64,000 nucleotides of DNA from assembly GCA_024234815.1 (NCBI GenBank), contig JACKNO010000001.1, forward strand, positions 1,364,001-1,428,000. Direction: 5' to 3'. The translations under genes were made by a program, and so were the position numbers. This stretch comes from Pseudomonadales bacterium. GTDB lineage: Bacteria; Pseudomonadota; Gammaproteobacteria; Pseudomonadales; Halieaceae. Of this stretch, positions 26,823 to 36,213 are shown piece by piece. The notes under the pieces were generated by a model. It worked only from the letters and a program-made list of their open reading frames with translations. It made no database searches and was not told the origin of the DNA. How positions within the stretch are numbered: the first letter of the stretch is position 1; every line of letters begins with the position of its first letter.

Positions 26823-28130
26823 CTAGAGAAAACGCATCATCAGGGTGGCGATCCCCAGGAAGGAAAAGAAGCCCGCGACATCGGTCACCGTGGTCAGGAT
26901 GATAGATGATGACTGCGCGGGGTCCTGCCCCATGCGCACCAGGACGATGGGCACCACGGCGCCTGCGAAGCCCGCCGTCACCATCGCCAGCACCATTGAC
27001 AGGCAGATCACCGCGACCAGCCCCCAGGACTGGCTCCATATATAGACCCCGGCGCCGCAGGTGGTGGCGATCGCCAGGCCGTTGAGGAAGCCCACCCGCA
27101 CTTCCTTGAACATCACGGTAAACCAGTGGCGTATGGTTATTTCCCGCAGTGCCAGTCCGCGCATGGTCACTGCGAGGGCCTGGGCGCCCGCATTGCCTGA
27201 CTGGCCCGCCACCACCGGCAACAGGATGGCCAGCGCCGTGACCTGGGCGATGGTGTGCTCGAACAGCCCCACCACCGCCGCGGCAAGGAACGCGGTGAGG
27301 AGATTGATCTGCAACCAGGGCATGCGCTTTTTGACGGCAAACAGGGGGCTGGACAGGGCGCGTTCCTCGCGGCTCACGCCCACCATGGTCTGGATGTCGG
27401 CCGATGACTCCTCCTGCACTGCCTGCACCAGGCTGTTGTTGATGATGACCCCGAGCAGGACGCCGTTGAGGTCCACTACCGGCAGGTCCAGCAGTATGTA
27501 TTTGGCGAAGGTATCCAGTACCTCCTCGCGGGTGGCGATGGCCTGTACGGTGGCCCGTACGGGTTTTGCCAGCTCCTCCAGCCGGCTTTCAGGTTCTGCC
27601 AGCGCCAGGTCCTGTAACAGCACCCGGGCGGAAATGCGGCCTTCACTGTCCACCAGGTACAGGGAGCGGGCCGTTTTCATCTTGGCCTGGCGCAGGGAGT
27701 CCAGCGCCTCGGTCACAGTCATATCGCCGTGATAGCTGGGGATGCGGGTGTCCATCAGGCGCCCGGCGGAATCCTGGGGATAGGACATGAGCTGGGATAA
27801 TTCATTGCGCGTGCCGGGGCCGAGTAAAGCCAGTAGCCGCTCGCGATGGCTCTGGGGCAACTGGAACAGGATGCGCACGGCGTCGCCGGGAGGGATATCG
27901 GTCAGCAGCTGTCGCGCGAGCGGTTCAGGCAGTTGCCGGGTGAGGGTCGCCGCCACCAGCGGCACCAGTTTGCTCCAGACCGGCCCCAGCACTTCCGCAG
28001 GCTGCTCCTGCAGGGAGGGCAGGATATCCGCCACCGCGAAGGATTCAATGTGGCGGGCCGCCTCCGCCGGGTAATTGAGCAGGAAGTAACGATTGAGACT
28101 GGTCGCCACCTCGGTAATATCAGGGCTCAA
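26823..28130 (-). CDS. mgtE: MgtE magnesium transporter
   Basis: A 435-residue protein with all MgtE parts: a cytoplasmic N domain (superhelix, residues ~1-130), two CBS domains (about 135-255), and a five-helix membrane domain with the pore-lining PVVAGQSGNAGAQALAV segment near residue 310. The start is TTG 28130, overlapping the stop of the paralogue upstream (TTGA), so translation is coupled. MgtE is a Mg2+ channel closed by Mg2+ binding to the N and CBS domains. It follows a gene that contains only N and CBS domains. Confidence 0.93.
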   Translation of the reverse strand: MSPDITEVATSLNRYFLLNYPAEAARHIESFAVADILPSLQEQPAEVLGPVWSKLVPLVAATLTRQLPEPLARQLLTDIPPGDAVRILFQLPQSHRERLLALLGPGTRNELSQLMSYPQDSAGRLMDTRIPSYHGDMTVTEALDSLRQAKMKTARSLYLVDSEGRISARVLLQDLALAEPESRLEELAKPVRATVQAIATREEVLDTFAKYILLDLPVVDLNGVLLGVIINNSLVQAVQEESSADIQTMVGVSREERALSSPLFAVKKRMPWLQINLLTAFLAAAVVGLFEHTIAQVTALAILLPVVAGQSGNAGAQALAVTMRGLALREITIRHWFTVMFKEVRVGFLNGLAIATTCGAGVYIWSQSWGLVAVICLSMVLAMVTAGFAGAVVPIVLVRMGQDPAQSSSIILTTVTDVAGFFSFLGIATLMMRFL

Positions 28131-29020
28131 GGCTCACCTCCGGGTGCGCTGTCGGCGCGGTTCGGCAAATTCGGCCGGGGTCGTATATCGGGGCCGGTGC
28201 GGAGGCCGGTGAGCGTCGCCAGCAAGCCGCCGAGCACCACCACAAAGGCCTCGCCCATGTGGGTCAGGATAGACAATCTCAGCTGGTTGTCGGTCTGGTC
28301 CGCAGAGCGGGCGGTGCCCGCGCGCAGGGCGCTGTGGGTGAGGGCGCCGAGCATGGTGTGATGGCGGTCCACTACCGGCAGCGACGGGAAACGGGTCCAG
28401 CCCTCGTGCTGTTCGACCTCCCACAGGGTGGCGCGCGCCGAAAGTGGCTGAACCCTGGTATCCAGCAGTCCCGAGAGCTGCTGGCCGCCCTCGCTGGTGA
28501 GCAATTTTTCGACCGCCACCAGGCCCACCAGGCGGCGGCGTTCATCCACCACGATCACAATGCCCCCCAGGTGAGTTTGTTGGCGCTTCACCAGGTCCAG
28601 GCAGTGGTCGACCGAACAATCCAGGGTGAAACACGGGACGGCAGTGTCCATCCAGGCGCCTACGGTGCTGATGGGATAGGCCATTTTGTTGATGAAGCCC
28701 TGGGCGGTGGCAGCGGGCATGTTTGCCATCACGGCCTCGCGCTGTTCGGCGCTCATCAGGCGCAGCAGGGTTTCCGCCTCGGAGTCCGGTAACCCCCGCA
28801 GGACATTGGCGGTGAGTCCCACCGGCATGAGTGACAGGGTGCGGGCGGCGGGCCAGCTGGCCATGCCGTCGATTACCGGGATGATTACCTCCAGCGGCAT
28901 TTGCAGTAGAAACTCCACGCTGTGCTCGGGCGTGAAATCCTGCAACAGCGCGGCGGCGGCCCTGGGGCGGTTTTCCAGGAAGGCCCGGCTCAGCCGGTGG
29001 GGGTCACTCACGGGAGGCAT
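28127..29020 (-). CDS. MgtE N/CBS-domain paralogue with an incomplete membrane domain
   Basis: A 297-residue protein matching the N domain (EHSVEFLLQMPLEVIIPVIDGM, then RLMSAEQREAVMANMPA) and CBS domains (LGGIVIVVDERRRLVGLV) of MgtE. It ends after a single hydrophobic stretch (AFVVVLGGLLATLTGL) and a Pro-rich tail, so it lacks the pore. Its stop overlaps the start of full-length MgtE by four bases, and its own start overlaps the mechanosensitive channel upstream by 17. It may form heteromers with or regulate MgtE, or it may be a decayed copy. Confidence 0.8.
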   Translation of the reverse strand: MPPVSDPHRLSRAFLENRPRAAAALLQDFTPEHSVEFLLQMPLEVIIPVIDGMASWPAARTLSLMPVGLTANVLRGLPDSEAETLLRLMSAEQREAVMANMPAATAQGFINKMAYPISTVGAWMDTAVPCFTLDCSVDHCLDLVKRQQTHLGGIVIVVDERRRLVGLVAVEKLLTSEGGQQLSGLLDTRVQPLSARATLWEVEQHEGWTRFPSLPVVDRHHTMLGALTHSALRAGTARSADQTDNQLRLSILTHMGEAFVVVLGGLLATLTGLRTGPDIRPRPNLPNRADSAPGGEP

Positions 29021-29843
29021 CCGATAGCAGCATGACTACCGCCTGTTCCTGGTAAAGCTTGGCGGGGACGGAGGTGCGTCCGTCTTCGGTGTCGAGCACG
29101 ACCGAGGTGGCGGAAACCTCCAGTACCGTCCCCTCCCACTCGCCGATGCGAATCTCCTGGCCCGGTTCCAGTACATCCCGCAGGTGGTGAGCCGCGATCA
29201 GGTTGGCCACCAGGGTGCGAGCCCCCAGCCCGAATGCCAGGGTGAAGCCAAATAGCAGGGCCGCGCTGGACACCCCCAGCATGGTGGTCAGAAAAGTGAC
29301 ATCGATGCCGATCTGGTCGAGGCCGATCACCAGCGCCGTCACGAAAGTGATGCCCTGGGCCAGGCGGCTGATTACCACCGCTTCGGCAAATTCGGCGGAG
29401 TGGGCGGCCGCCAGGGTCACTTCCCGCACCAGGCCGGCGAAGATATAACCCAGCAGGATAATCAATCCACCGGTGACAATGCCGGGCAGGAAATCCACCA
29501 GCCGCTCCAGCCAGGCCGCGACGCCGGTCAGGCCCGCGGTCTTGAGAGCCGCTGTCACGAAAATGAACAGGACAATCCAGAACAGGATAGCTGCAATCAG
29601 GCGGGTAATCCCCGAGGAAAAATACACGGCGGCCCGGGTGCGCCCGGACAGAACCCGCTCCAGGAACAGGTTGAGCAGGTTGAGCAGGCGCAGGGTGAGA
29701 GCGCGGATAAAGCGGGCGGCGAACCAGCCCAGCAGTAATAGCAGGAGGGCGGATGCAATCCCCGGCAGGGAGGTGATGATAGTTTCCGCCGCTGCAACCA
29801 GAGTGGTCTCCAGTTGCGTGGTGAGGTCAGCGACATTGGCCAT
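29004..29843 (-). CDS. Small mechanosensitive ion channel (MscS family)
   Basis: A 279-residue protein with four to five membrane segments. The last membrane helix (STMLGVSSAALLFGFTLAFG) leads into GLGARTLVANLIAAHHLRD and the soluble beta domain with VLEPGQEIRIGEWEGTVLEV, as in MscS. It is at the short end of the family and has extra N-terminal membrane segments. It would open under membrane tension. It begins a three-gene run with the two MgtE-type genes. Confidence 0.85.
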   Translation of the reverse strand: MANVADLTTQLETTLVAAAETIITSLPGIASALLLLLLGWFAARFIRALTLRLLNLLNLFLERVLSGRTRAAVYFSSGITRLIAAILFWIVLFIFVTAALKTAGLTGVAAWLERLVDFLPGIVTGGLIILLGYIFAGLVREVTLAAAHSAEFAEAVVISRLAQGITFVTALVIGLDQIGIDVTFLTTMLGVSSAALLFGFTLAFGLGARTLVANLIAAHHLRDVLEPGQEIRIGEWEGTVLEVSATSVVLDTEDGRTSVPAKLYQEQAVVMLLSDASRE

Positions 29844-29903
29844 CGGGTATCTCCGCTAGTGCCGGGTACAGCCCCGATTGTAGCGCGGATTGCCCCGCTG
29901 CTG

Positions 29904-30452
29904 TCAGTTCCTCGCCAAAAACCCCAGGGCAACCCCGTTGTTGCACCAGCGTTCGCGGGTGGGTGCGGGGCCGTCATCGAATACGTGCCCCTGGTGTCCG
30001 CCGCAGCGCACGCAGTGATATTCAATGCGGGTCCAGCCGTACCGATAGTCGCGTTTGGTCGCCAGCGCGCCGGGCACCGTGGTGAAAAAGCTGGGCCAGC
30101 CGGTACCGCTGTCATATTTCATCGCGGAGCTGAACAGGGGTAATTCACAGCCGGCGCAGATAAAGATACCCGCTCGCTTCTCGTCGTTCAGCTTGCTGCT
30201 GAAAGCCCGTTCGGTACCGTCCTCGCGCAGGACGTCATACTGGGCGCCGGTGAGACGTTCGCGCCACTGTTCATTGCTCAGTTCCAGGCGGCTTCCCTCG
30301 CCCGGCGGCTCAAATCCGGCGGGAAGAAAATTGCGCCAGTCGGCGCGTATCGATTCGATATCCGCGCTGGAGCGGGCGGCCCCGAGCAGGCGGGTGGACC
30401 CGCCAAAAAGCGGTATGGTCATTAGAGCCAGAAACAGTGATCGTCTTTTCAT
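29904..30452 (-). CDS. msrB: Peptide-methionine (R)-S-oxide reductase
   Basis: A 182-residue MsrB with an N-terminal export signal starting MKRRSLFLALMTI, so probably periplasmic. The zinc site is CAGCELPLF with CVRCGGHQGHVF; the active-site Cys is in RWCNNGVALGF where the family reads RYCxNS, and YDSGTGWPSF is the substrate-binding block. It reduces the R isomer of methionine sulfoxide using a thioredoxin-like donor. It is divergent from the CNNM-type gene. Confidence 0.93.
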   Translation of the reverse strand: MKRRSLFLALMTIPLFGGSTRLLGAARSSADIESIRADWRNFLPAGFEPPGEGSRLELSNEQWRERLTGAQYDVLREDGTERAFSSKLNDEKRAGIFICAGCELPLFSSAMKYDSGTGWPSFFTTVPGALATKRDYRYGWTRIEYHCVRCGGHQGHVFDDGPAPTRERWCNNGVALGFLARN

Positions 30453-30665
30453 TGTGGTTCAGACCGCGGCTCCAGCGAATAATTCCGCTGCGGCCCAATC
30501 ATTGCCCATTGGTCGCCGCTACCGCGATGGCCCTTTCGCCAGCGCGTGCGGCGAGGAGTTTCTGCTATGCTTCGGCAGCCGCGCCCCGGTGGGGCAGGGC
30601 GCCCCCGGCGGGGCAACCGGCAGACACTCAACACGGCAGCCGACGTGGCGTTGCAGCGAGATGAC

Positions 30666-31709
30666 ATGGATCATTTACTAACCTGGGTCGGTATCGTCTT
30701 TTGTGTCGGCCAGTCGGCGATCTTTTCCGGCCTGAATCTGGCGTTTTTCAGTGTGAGCCGGTTGCGCCTTGAGATACAGGCGGCGAACGGGGATCAGGCC
30801 GCAGCCAGGGTAATGGTGCTCCGGCGCGACTCGAACTTCCTGCTGACCACTATCCTGTGGGGCAATGTCGGCATCAACGTGTTGTTGACCCTGTTGTCCA
30901 ATTCGGTCATGGCCGGGGTGGTCGCCTTCGTATTCTCCACGTTCGTTATCACACTCGGCGGCGAAATCGCCCCGCAGGCGTATTTTTCCCGCCACGCCCT
31001 GAGGATGGCCGGTGCGCTGGCTCCACTGATTCGCTTTTACCAGCTGTTGCTGTACCCGCTCGCCAAACCCAGTGCACTGTTGCTGGACCTGTGGCTGGGT
31101 CGCGAGAGCATGCAGTATTTTCGGGAGCGCGAGTTGCGCCACCTTATCCATAAACATATCGACGCGGCGGACACCGATGTCGACGCGGTGGAGGGTATAG
31201 GCGCGCTTAACTTTCTCGCCATTGATGACGTGCCGGTGGCGATGGAGGGTGAGGAGATCGATGAGCGCAGCGTTCTGGAGCTCCCATTCGAGCGGGACCT
31301 GCCGCGTTTCCTGGCGGATGACTGCGCTCCCGCCGATGGGCAGCGGGCGTTTGCCCACAGGGTGGCGGCGAGCCCCCACCGTTGGGTGATCCTGCTGGGC
31401 ATGCACAAGGAGCCCAGGCTTGTGCTGGACGCCGACGCCTATCTGCGAGCCGTGTTTACCGCGGCCGGAGCGATAGTCGACCCCCAGCAGTTCTGCCACC
31501 GCCCGGTGCTGGTGACCGACCCCGGCCTGCGTCTTGGCGCGGTGATCGCCATGCTGAAGGAGGGGGCCGATGCCCAGTCGGACCGGCCCTTGAACAGGGA
31601 TGTCATACTCCTGTGGGCGGACCAGCGGCGTATCATTACCGGCGCTGACGTGCTGGGAAGGTTATTCAAGGGGATCGGACTTTACAGTTCTCTGGAGACA
31701 CGGCGATAG
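30666..31709 (+). CDS. CNNM/DUF21-domain membrane protein
   Basis: A protein of about 347 residues beginning with a CNNM transmembrane domain (three membrane helices, with SGLNLAFFSVSRLRLEIQA and LGGEIAPQAYFSRHAL as its signatures). This domain is linked to divalent-cation transport. The second half has RELRHLIHKH and then diverges from the usual CBS pair. I chose ATG 30666, since the open frame back to 30546 contains only Arg/Pro-rich, non-protein-like sequence. It is alone on the plus strand. Confidence 0.8.
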   Translation: MDHLLTWVGIVFCVGQSAIFSGLNLAFFSVSRLRLEIQAANGDQAAARVMVLRRDSNFLLTTILWGNVGINVLLTLLSNSVMAGVVAFVFSTFVITLGGEIAPQAYFSRHALRMAGALAPLIRFYQLLLYPLAKPSALLLDLWLGRESMQYFRERELRHLIHKHIDAADTDVDAVEGIGALNFLAIDDVPVAMEGEEIDERSVLELPFERDLPRFLADDCAPADGQRAFAHRVAASPHRWVILLGMHKEPRLVLDADAYLRAVFTAAGAIVDPQQFCHRPVLVTDPGLRLGAVIAMLKEGADAQSDRPLNRDVILLWADQRRIITGADVLGRLFKGIGLYSSLETRR

Positions 31710-31827
31710 GTCCCCCTCCTGGGCTTGGGGGAGTGCCGTTGATGTCTCTGGTATGGGGTCTTGCGGTGGTCTACTGCCAACAACGCGATGAGCGAGTGCT
31801 GGCAGTAGTGAGTTGCCCGGACGGGTT

Positions 31828-32985
31828 CTAGCTTGTTTTGGTGCTGCTCTCGCCCGCTGGCTGCCTGCCGCGCCGCGCGACACCCATCAGTCCCAGGGTG
31901 CCCAGCACCAGGGTCCATGTGGCGGGAGCCGGCACTGCAAACGCGCTGAAAATATCCGCGGACGTCTGAGTCTGGTAGGTCAGTGCGTCGACGCTCAGAT
32001 TCCAGCCCATGGCGTCGAACGACGCGAGGTCAAGCCCGGTGATCTCGCCCATCTGGCCAAAGCAGAAGTTCGGATCCATGATTCCGAGCTGGCCAGAGCA
32101 GCCACCCAGGTCCTTCCAGTGCGATGCCTGGTCGCCGTCCCCGTTGAACCTTCCGGTCGCGAAGTTATTTCCGAACAGCGCCGTGACTCCGCCATCGATA
32201 GAGAAGTACGGGTTGCCACCGGTGCGGTAATCCAGTACACCCGGGGCGCTGTAGCGGTACATGTCCAGCGCGCTGAAAAGGGAGGTGTCATTCAGGTCAT
32301 AGCCAAGAAAACCCCTGCCGGGTCCATTGGGGTAACTCCAGTAGTCAAAAAAGTCCACCCCGGAAACGAAGCCCAGCGCGTGGCCCATCTCGTGGATGGC
32401 GACCCCCAGGAAGTCGAAGGTGCCGGCTTCAATGCCGTCGGTGGGGTCGAAGTCGAAGGCAAAGGTGCTGCTGAACGTCATGCTGCCGTCCGCAGTGTTA
32501 GGCGAGGACACTGCGCCGCCCACTGCCTTGATCACGGAGGTGTTGGACCAGAGCGTCTGGGACGAAGTCTGGGTGCCGTCGAGGATGGCGGTTACGGTGG
32601 TGTCATTGTCGCCGAAAGCATCGACCCCCACGGTGAACCCGCTGATGCCGCCATTGGTTAGAGTGGGCAGCACGGCGGTCTGGTCGATGGTCGAGTTGCT
32701 CCTGGTCGCGTTGAAAGCGGCCTGCCAGTCTGCAATTGCAAAGTCGGCGGCCCTGCTGCCGGTAGAGCCAATGACATTGGGTGGCAATGCGGCAAAGCGT
32801 ACGTCGAGGTTGATCACAGCATTGTTGGTCAGGATCGAGCCCCAGTAGGCGGCTGCGACATTAAACCCGAGTTGAGCGGCAGAGCCGGTGACACCGCCCA
32901 CATCATTGAGCTTGATCACCGCAGCGTGGGAATAGACGGACCCCACGGTGGTGGCCACTGCCACCGCCAATAGCGTTTTACGCAT
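31828..32985 (-). CDS. PEP-CTERM metalloprotease of the NF038122 type
   Basis: A 385-residue secreted protein with a signal peptide (RKTLLAVAVATTVGSVYSHA), a zinc-binding motif VAIHEMGHALGF near residue 215, and a C-terminal sorting signal: VPAPATWTLVLGTLGLMGVA followed by Arg residues. The PEP-like motif, membrane helix and basic end mark an exosortase substrate. No exosortase gene is in the window, but the envelope-polysaccharide genes nearby are of the type that accompany PEP-CTERM systems. ATG 32985 follows AGGTGA; longer frames have no ribosome site. Confidence 0.82.
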   Translation of the reverse strand: MRKTLLAVAVATTVGSVYSHAAVIKLNDVGGVTGSAAQLGFNVAAAYWGSILTNNAVINLDVRFAALPPNVIGSTGSRAADFAIADWQAAFNATRSNSTIDQTAVLPTLTNGGISGFTVGVDAFGDNDTTVTAILDGTQTSSQTLWSNTSVIKAVGGAVSSPNTADGSMTFSSTFAFDFDPTDGIEAGTFDFLGVAIHEMGHALGFVSGVDFFDYWSYPNGPGRGFLGYDLNDTSLFSALDMYRYSAPGVLDYRTGGNPYFSIDGGVTALFGNNFATGRFNGDGDQASHWKDLGGCSGQLGIMDPNFCFGQMGEITGLDLASFDAMGWNLSVDALTYQTQTSADIFSAFAVPAPATWTLVLGTLGLMGVARRGRQPAGESSTKTS

Positions 32986-33191
32986 GAAATTCACCTGCTT
33001 TTTGTTTTGCGAACGGAACCATTCCATGCGCCTCACAATCTACTAGCAACAATCGTGCCTATCTTTAAGCTCTTGTTTTTGCTGATTTTTATTCCGCAGT
33101 TTCATCCGGCGTGTAAAAAATGCTGACACTTCCAGGGGGCGGCAGCTTGCGCTGCCCGGCCGGCGGACGGATCGGTGGTTGACGGAGGGTG

Positions 33192-33232
33192 GGAGGGCCG
33201 GGCGCAGCAGGAAGTGCGAGTACCGGCCCTCC
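33192..33232 (-). other. Perfect 10-bp hairpin overlapping the sulfotransferase stop codon
   Basis: Arms GGAGGGCCGG (33192-33201) and CCGGCCCTCC (33223-33232) pair exactly with a 21-base loop. The upstream arm includes the first base of the stop codon at 33232. A second stem (GGCAGC/GCTGCC) lies about 40 bases further on the minus strand. No T-tract follows the first one. Confidence 0.5.
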
Positions 33233-34722
33233 TATTCCAGCCGCCCCGTGGGAGTACTGTAGGCGTCGATAAACGGCTGCAGGTGGGAGCGATAGGGCTG
33301 CGCAGTATTGAGGCCGTCGCGGTTAATCGGTTTGCGGACCTGCATTGCGCTGGCCGTCATCACGATCCGCTCGGTGGCATGCGGAGTAAACACGCCCGGC
33401 TCTTCATCCAGCGAGCAGTGCGCCAGCAATTTCCGTGTCCACGACTCGGGCGAGGCCACCAGTTCCGGGTAGGGTACTACCAGCAGGCGCTCGCCAAGAC
33501 GCTCCTTCCAGAAAGCCAGCAGCGTGTCTTCCAGCATAAAGTGGTGGGCAATATCCGTCAGGCTGTAGCTCCAGGCCACGCCGTGGATGAAGAAAGTCCT
33601 GAAGCAGGACCAGGCGGAGTCCAGTGGGTCGCGCCGCATCCATATCAGCGGTGCATCCGGCAGTGCCGCAGCGATCAAGCCTAGCATGCGGCTGGCGTCG
33701 ATGGTCTTGTCGACGATGCGGCCGGTGGGGCCGAACCGCTCCGCCATCAGGTGCAGGTACAGGGTCGCCAGCGCGTCCGGTGAACCGCCGCGCCCGAGAT
33801 AGGCCTGCAGGGCTTCGCCGGAGGAACCCCCCGCAAGCACCCCCATATGCTGGATGAGATTCAGTTCGGCGCCGTTGGCGACCGAGCTGTGGCTGGCCAG
33901 TATGTGCTCTACCAGCGTGGTTCCGGAGCGCGGCAACCCGGTGACGAAAATGGGCCGGCTGGTGTCGCGCTCCTTGCGGGCATTGAGCGTTTCGATAAAG
34001 CCATCCCCGAAGCCCGTCATCGCTGCGCGGGCACTCCTGGTATTGCCTTTTTTGCTGTAGGGCGTTTCCTGGCGCAGCAGCTTCGCGCCTCGCGCATAGG
34101 CGGCGAATGCTGCGTCCGCCTCGTCGCGATCGACATGGAGTTTGCCCACCGCGTAGTAATAGCGCGCCAGGTCCCCCGGGCCCTGCTGTTTTGCCGCCCC
34201 GGCGTCGGCCAGCAGGAGTTCGCCGATGGGGTCCCGCGCGAGGTTGACCGTGGACGCCAGCGTCAGCCATGCGGGCCCCCAGCCGGGCCGGTATTTGACC
34301 GCGGCCAGCAGCCGTTCCCTGGCTTCATCGGTAAGCCCCATGGTCATCGCGGTGTTGCCCATCACGTATTCGTGCCCGGCCCTGTCGGGCACGTCCGGTG
34401 GCAGCCGGGAGATAAGGTCGTGTGCTTCGCGCATACGCCCGCTCTGGGTCAGCAGAACCACCTTGGAATAGAGTGCCTGGGGCGTATTGCCCGCAGCGGC
34501 GACAAAGGCATCCATGGCGCGGTTCGCCAGGGTCAGTTCACCGCTTACCCGCATCAGTTCGCTGAAGGAGCGCCAGTGCCCGCCCAGGGGCGCCCTGCAG
34601 TCCAGCAGTTTCGTTACCGCCGCGTTGGCCCCGGCCCTGTCCTTGACAGCGAGCGCTTGCTTGAGCTCCTCGACCAGTGGTTTCCAGGCAGGTGTACTGG
34701 CGGCGCGATTCTCAGGCTTCAT
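33232..34722 (-). CDS. TPR-containing sulfotransferase
   Basis: A 496-residue protein with two parts. Residues ~1-215 are helical TPR-like repeats (TDEARERLLAAVKYRPGWGPA; DEADAAFAAYARGAKLL). Residues ~245-490 form a PAPS-dependent sulfotransferase: FVTGLPRSGTTLVEHIL is the 5'-phosphosulfate loop, MRRDPLDSAWSCFR the 3'-phosphate segment. Such fusions are common in marine proteobacteria; the target may be glycan or protein. No partner gene is adjacent. Confidence 0.88.
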   Translation of the reverse strand: MKPENRAASTPAWKPLVEELKQALAVKDRAGANAAVTKLLDCRAPLGGHWRSFSELMRVSGELTLANRAMDAFVAAAGNTPQALYSKVVLLTQSGRMREAHDLISRLPPDVPDRAGHEYVMGNTAMTMGLTDEARERLLAAVKYRPGWGPAWLTLASTVNLARDPIGELLLADAGAAKQQGPGDLARYYYAVGKLHVDRDEADAAFAAYARGAKLLRQETPYSKKGNTRSARAAMTGFGDGFIETLNARKERDTSRPIFVTGLPRSGTTLVEHILASHSSVANGAELNLIQHMGVLAGGSSGEALQAYLGRGGSPDALATLYLHLMAERFGPTGRIVDKTIDASRMLGLIAAALPDAPLIWMRRDPLDSAWSCFRTFFIHGVAWSYSLTDIAHHFMLEDTLLAFWKERLGERLLVVPYPELVASPESWTRKLLAHCSLDEEPGVFTPHATERIVMTASAMQVRKPINRDGLNTAQPYRSHLQPFIDAYSTPTGRLE

Positions 34723-34900
34723 ACTGATCGCCTGGCGCGAAAGTCTGCGGTGTGGCCTGGGAAAGCGAGGGGCGGTGTGAAAGATTTAGGCTGTTGGGAA
34801 ATGACTGCTGTGACCTGCGTTGTATTGGTTTTGCAGGCGAGTATAGGCAGATTCAGCTGATTAGTGGAACAGTTTAAGTGGACAGTGCCTCAGTATGAGA

Positions 34901-34908
34901 GGCGAAGC
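34901..34908. repeat. Left target-site duplication of the ISL3 element
   Basis: GGCGAAGC, identical to 36214-36221 on the other side of the element. Confidence 0.93.
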
Positions 34909-36213
34909 GGCTCTTCATCGTTAACGGGGGACACCGGCATTCATTAAACTGATTTTGCGAAGATCGTTTAATGGAGAGAACACCGATGTCCCACGCAGGA
35001 ATGATTATAGGCATACCTGGCCTGGAAGTAATGCGGGTCAAAAGCAAACGCGGTATTGATGTATGGGCGAGGCCGTATCGACGACAGGCCAGCTGCCAGC
35101 ATTGTGGTGGCGCCAATCTGCGGATCAAGGCCACCCACAAACGCACGGTGAAGCACACCCGGCGCGGTAATCAGGTGATGATTCTCCACCTGAAGGTGCC
35201 CAAGTATCACTGCCAGAGCTGTGGGCGATATTTCCGTCACGCCTTCGCCGGTCTGAGGCCGCGCTACCGATCCTCGGACACCTACCAGATGGAGGTCTAT
35301 GAGGCCCATGACGGCGGTGTCACCCAGCGTAAGCTCTCGCGGACGCACCAGATAAGCGGCGCCACGGTCGAGCGCTGGTACCGGGCTCATTTAGGCATCA
35401 AGCGGTCGGAGATGGACAGGCGACGATGTCCGCGGGTACTGGGGATCGACGAGCACTTCTTCACCCGCAGGAAGGGCTTTGCCACCACCTTTGTGGACCT
35501 CAAGAACCATACGGTATTCGATGTGAAGTTGGGGCGCTCGGAAGCCAGTTTACGCCCCTATTTGAAGGGTCTACGGGGCCGTGACAATGTTCAAGTGGTG
35601 GTCATGGACCTGTCGGAAACCTACCGCAGCATCGCCCGTCACTACTTCCCTGGGGCCACCATTGTGGCTGACCGGTTCCACGTGGTCCGGCTGATCAATC
35701 AGCACTTCCTGAAGGTCTGGCAGCAACACGACCCTGAGGGCCGAAAGAACCGTGGGTTGATCAGTCTGATGCGACGCCACCAGTGGAACCTGAAGGACGA
35801 GCAGCACGCCAATTTGATGAACTACCTGGGCAGCTACCCGGTGTTACAGCAACTCTACGTGGCCAAGCAGAGGCTGGTGCGGCTCATGCTGCTGAAGACG
35901 CTCACAGCGCGGCGAGCAAGGGCCAAACTACCCCGGTTATTCGAGCTACTGGATCAGCTGCGAGACAGCCCGCTACGGGTCCTGGCAAAGACGCTGACTA
36001 GCTGGATGGAGCCCATCGTTGCCATGTGGCGATTCAGCAAAAGTAACGGCATCACTGAGGGCTTCCACAACAAGATGGAAATGATCTCCAGGAGGGCCTA
36101 TGGTTTTAGGAACTTTGAGAATTATCGATTGAGGGTGCTGACCCACTGCGGGTGGGACGGCATAATCAATCGGGTACGGATGAATGCCCATCCCCCGATT
36201 ATTGGGTAGAGCC
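34909..36213 (+). mobile_element. Intact ISL3-family insertion sequence, 1305 bp
   Basis: The element is bounded by 23-base imperfect inverted repeats at 34909-34931 (starting GGCTCT, ending CGGGGGA) and 36191-36213 (its complement starts GGCTCTACCC and ends CGGGGGA); 16 of 23 positions agree. Both sides carry the same 8-base flank GGCGAAGC (34901-34908 and 36214-36221), the target-duplication size of ISL3. One transposase fills the interior and its stop lies within the right repeat. It sits in intergenic DNA beside a tRNA 3' fragment and appears to have inserted recently. Confidence 0.95.
34971..36209 (+). CDS. ISL3-family transposase
   Basis: A full-length 412-residue ISL3 transposase. The N-terminal zinc ribbon is CQHCGG and YHCQSCGRYF; a helix-turn-helix follows. 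The DDE residues are visible in VLGIDEHFF, TIVADRFHVVRLINQ and ITEGFHNKMEMISRRAYG. ATG 34971 gives this length; an alternative ATG at 34986 has GGAGAG 7 bases before it and may be the real start. It would move the flanking element by cut-and-paste. Confidence 0.95.
   Translation: MERTPMSHAGMIIGIPGLEVMRVKSKRGIDVWARPYRRQASCQHCGGANLRIKATHKRTVKHTRRGNQVMILHLKVPKYHCQSCGRYFRHAFAGLRPRYRSSDTYQMEVYEAHDGGVTQRKLSRTHQISGATVERWYRAHLGIKRSEMDRRRCPRVLGIDEHFFTRRKGFATTFVDLKNHTVFDVKLGRSEASLRPYLKGLRGRDNVQVVVMDLSETYRSIARHYFPGATIVADRFHVVRLINQHFLKVWQQHDPEGRKNRGLISLMRRHQWNLKDEQHANLMNYLGSYPVLQQLYVAKQRLVRLMLLKTLTARRARAKLPRLFELLDQLRDSPLRVLAKTLTSWMEPIVAMWRFSKSNGITEGFHNKMEMISRRAYGFRNFENYRLRVLTHCGWDGIINRVRMNAHPPIIG

Noticed and set aside
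30546..30665. Upstream part of the open frame before the CNNM gene
   Set aside because: Arg/Gly/Pro-rich, no ribosome site; the family start is at 30666.
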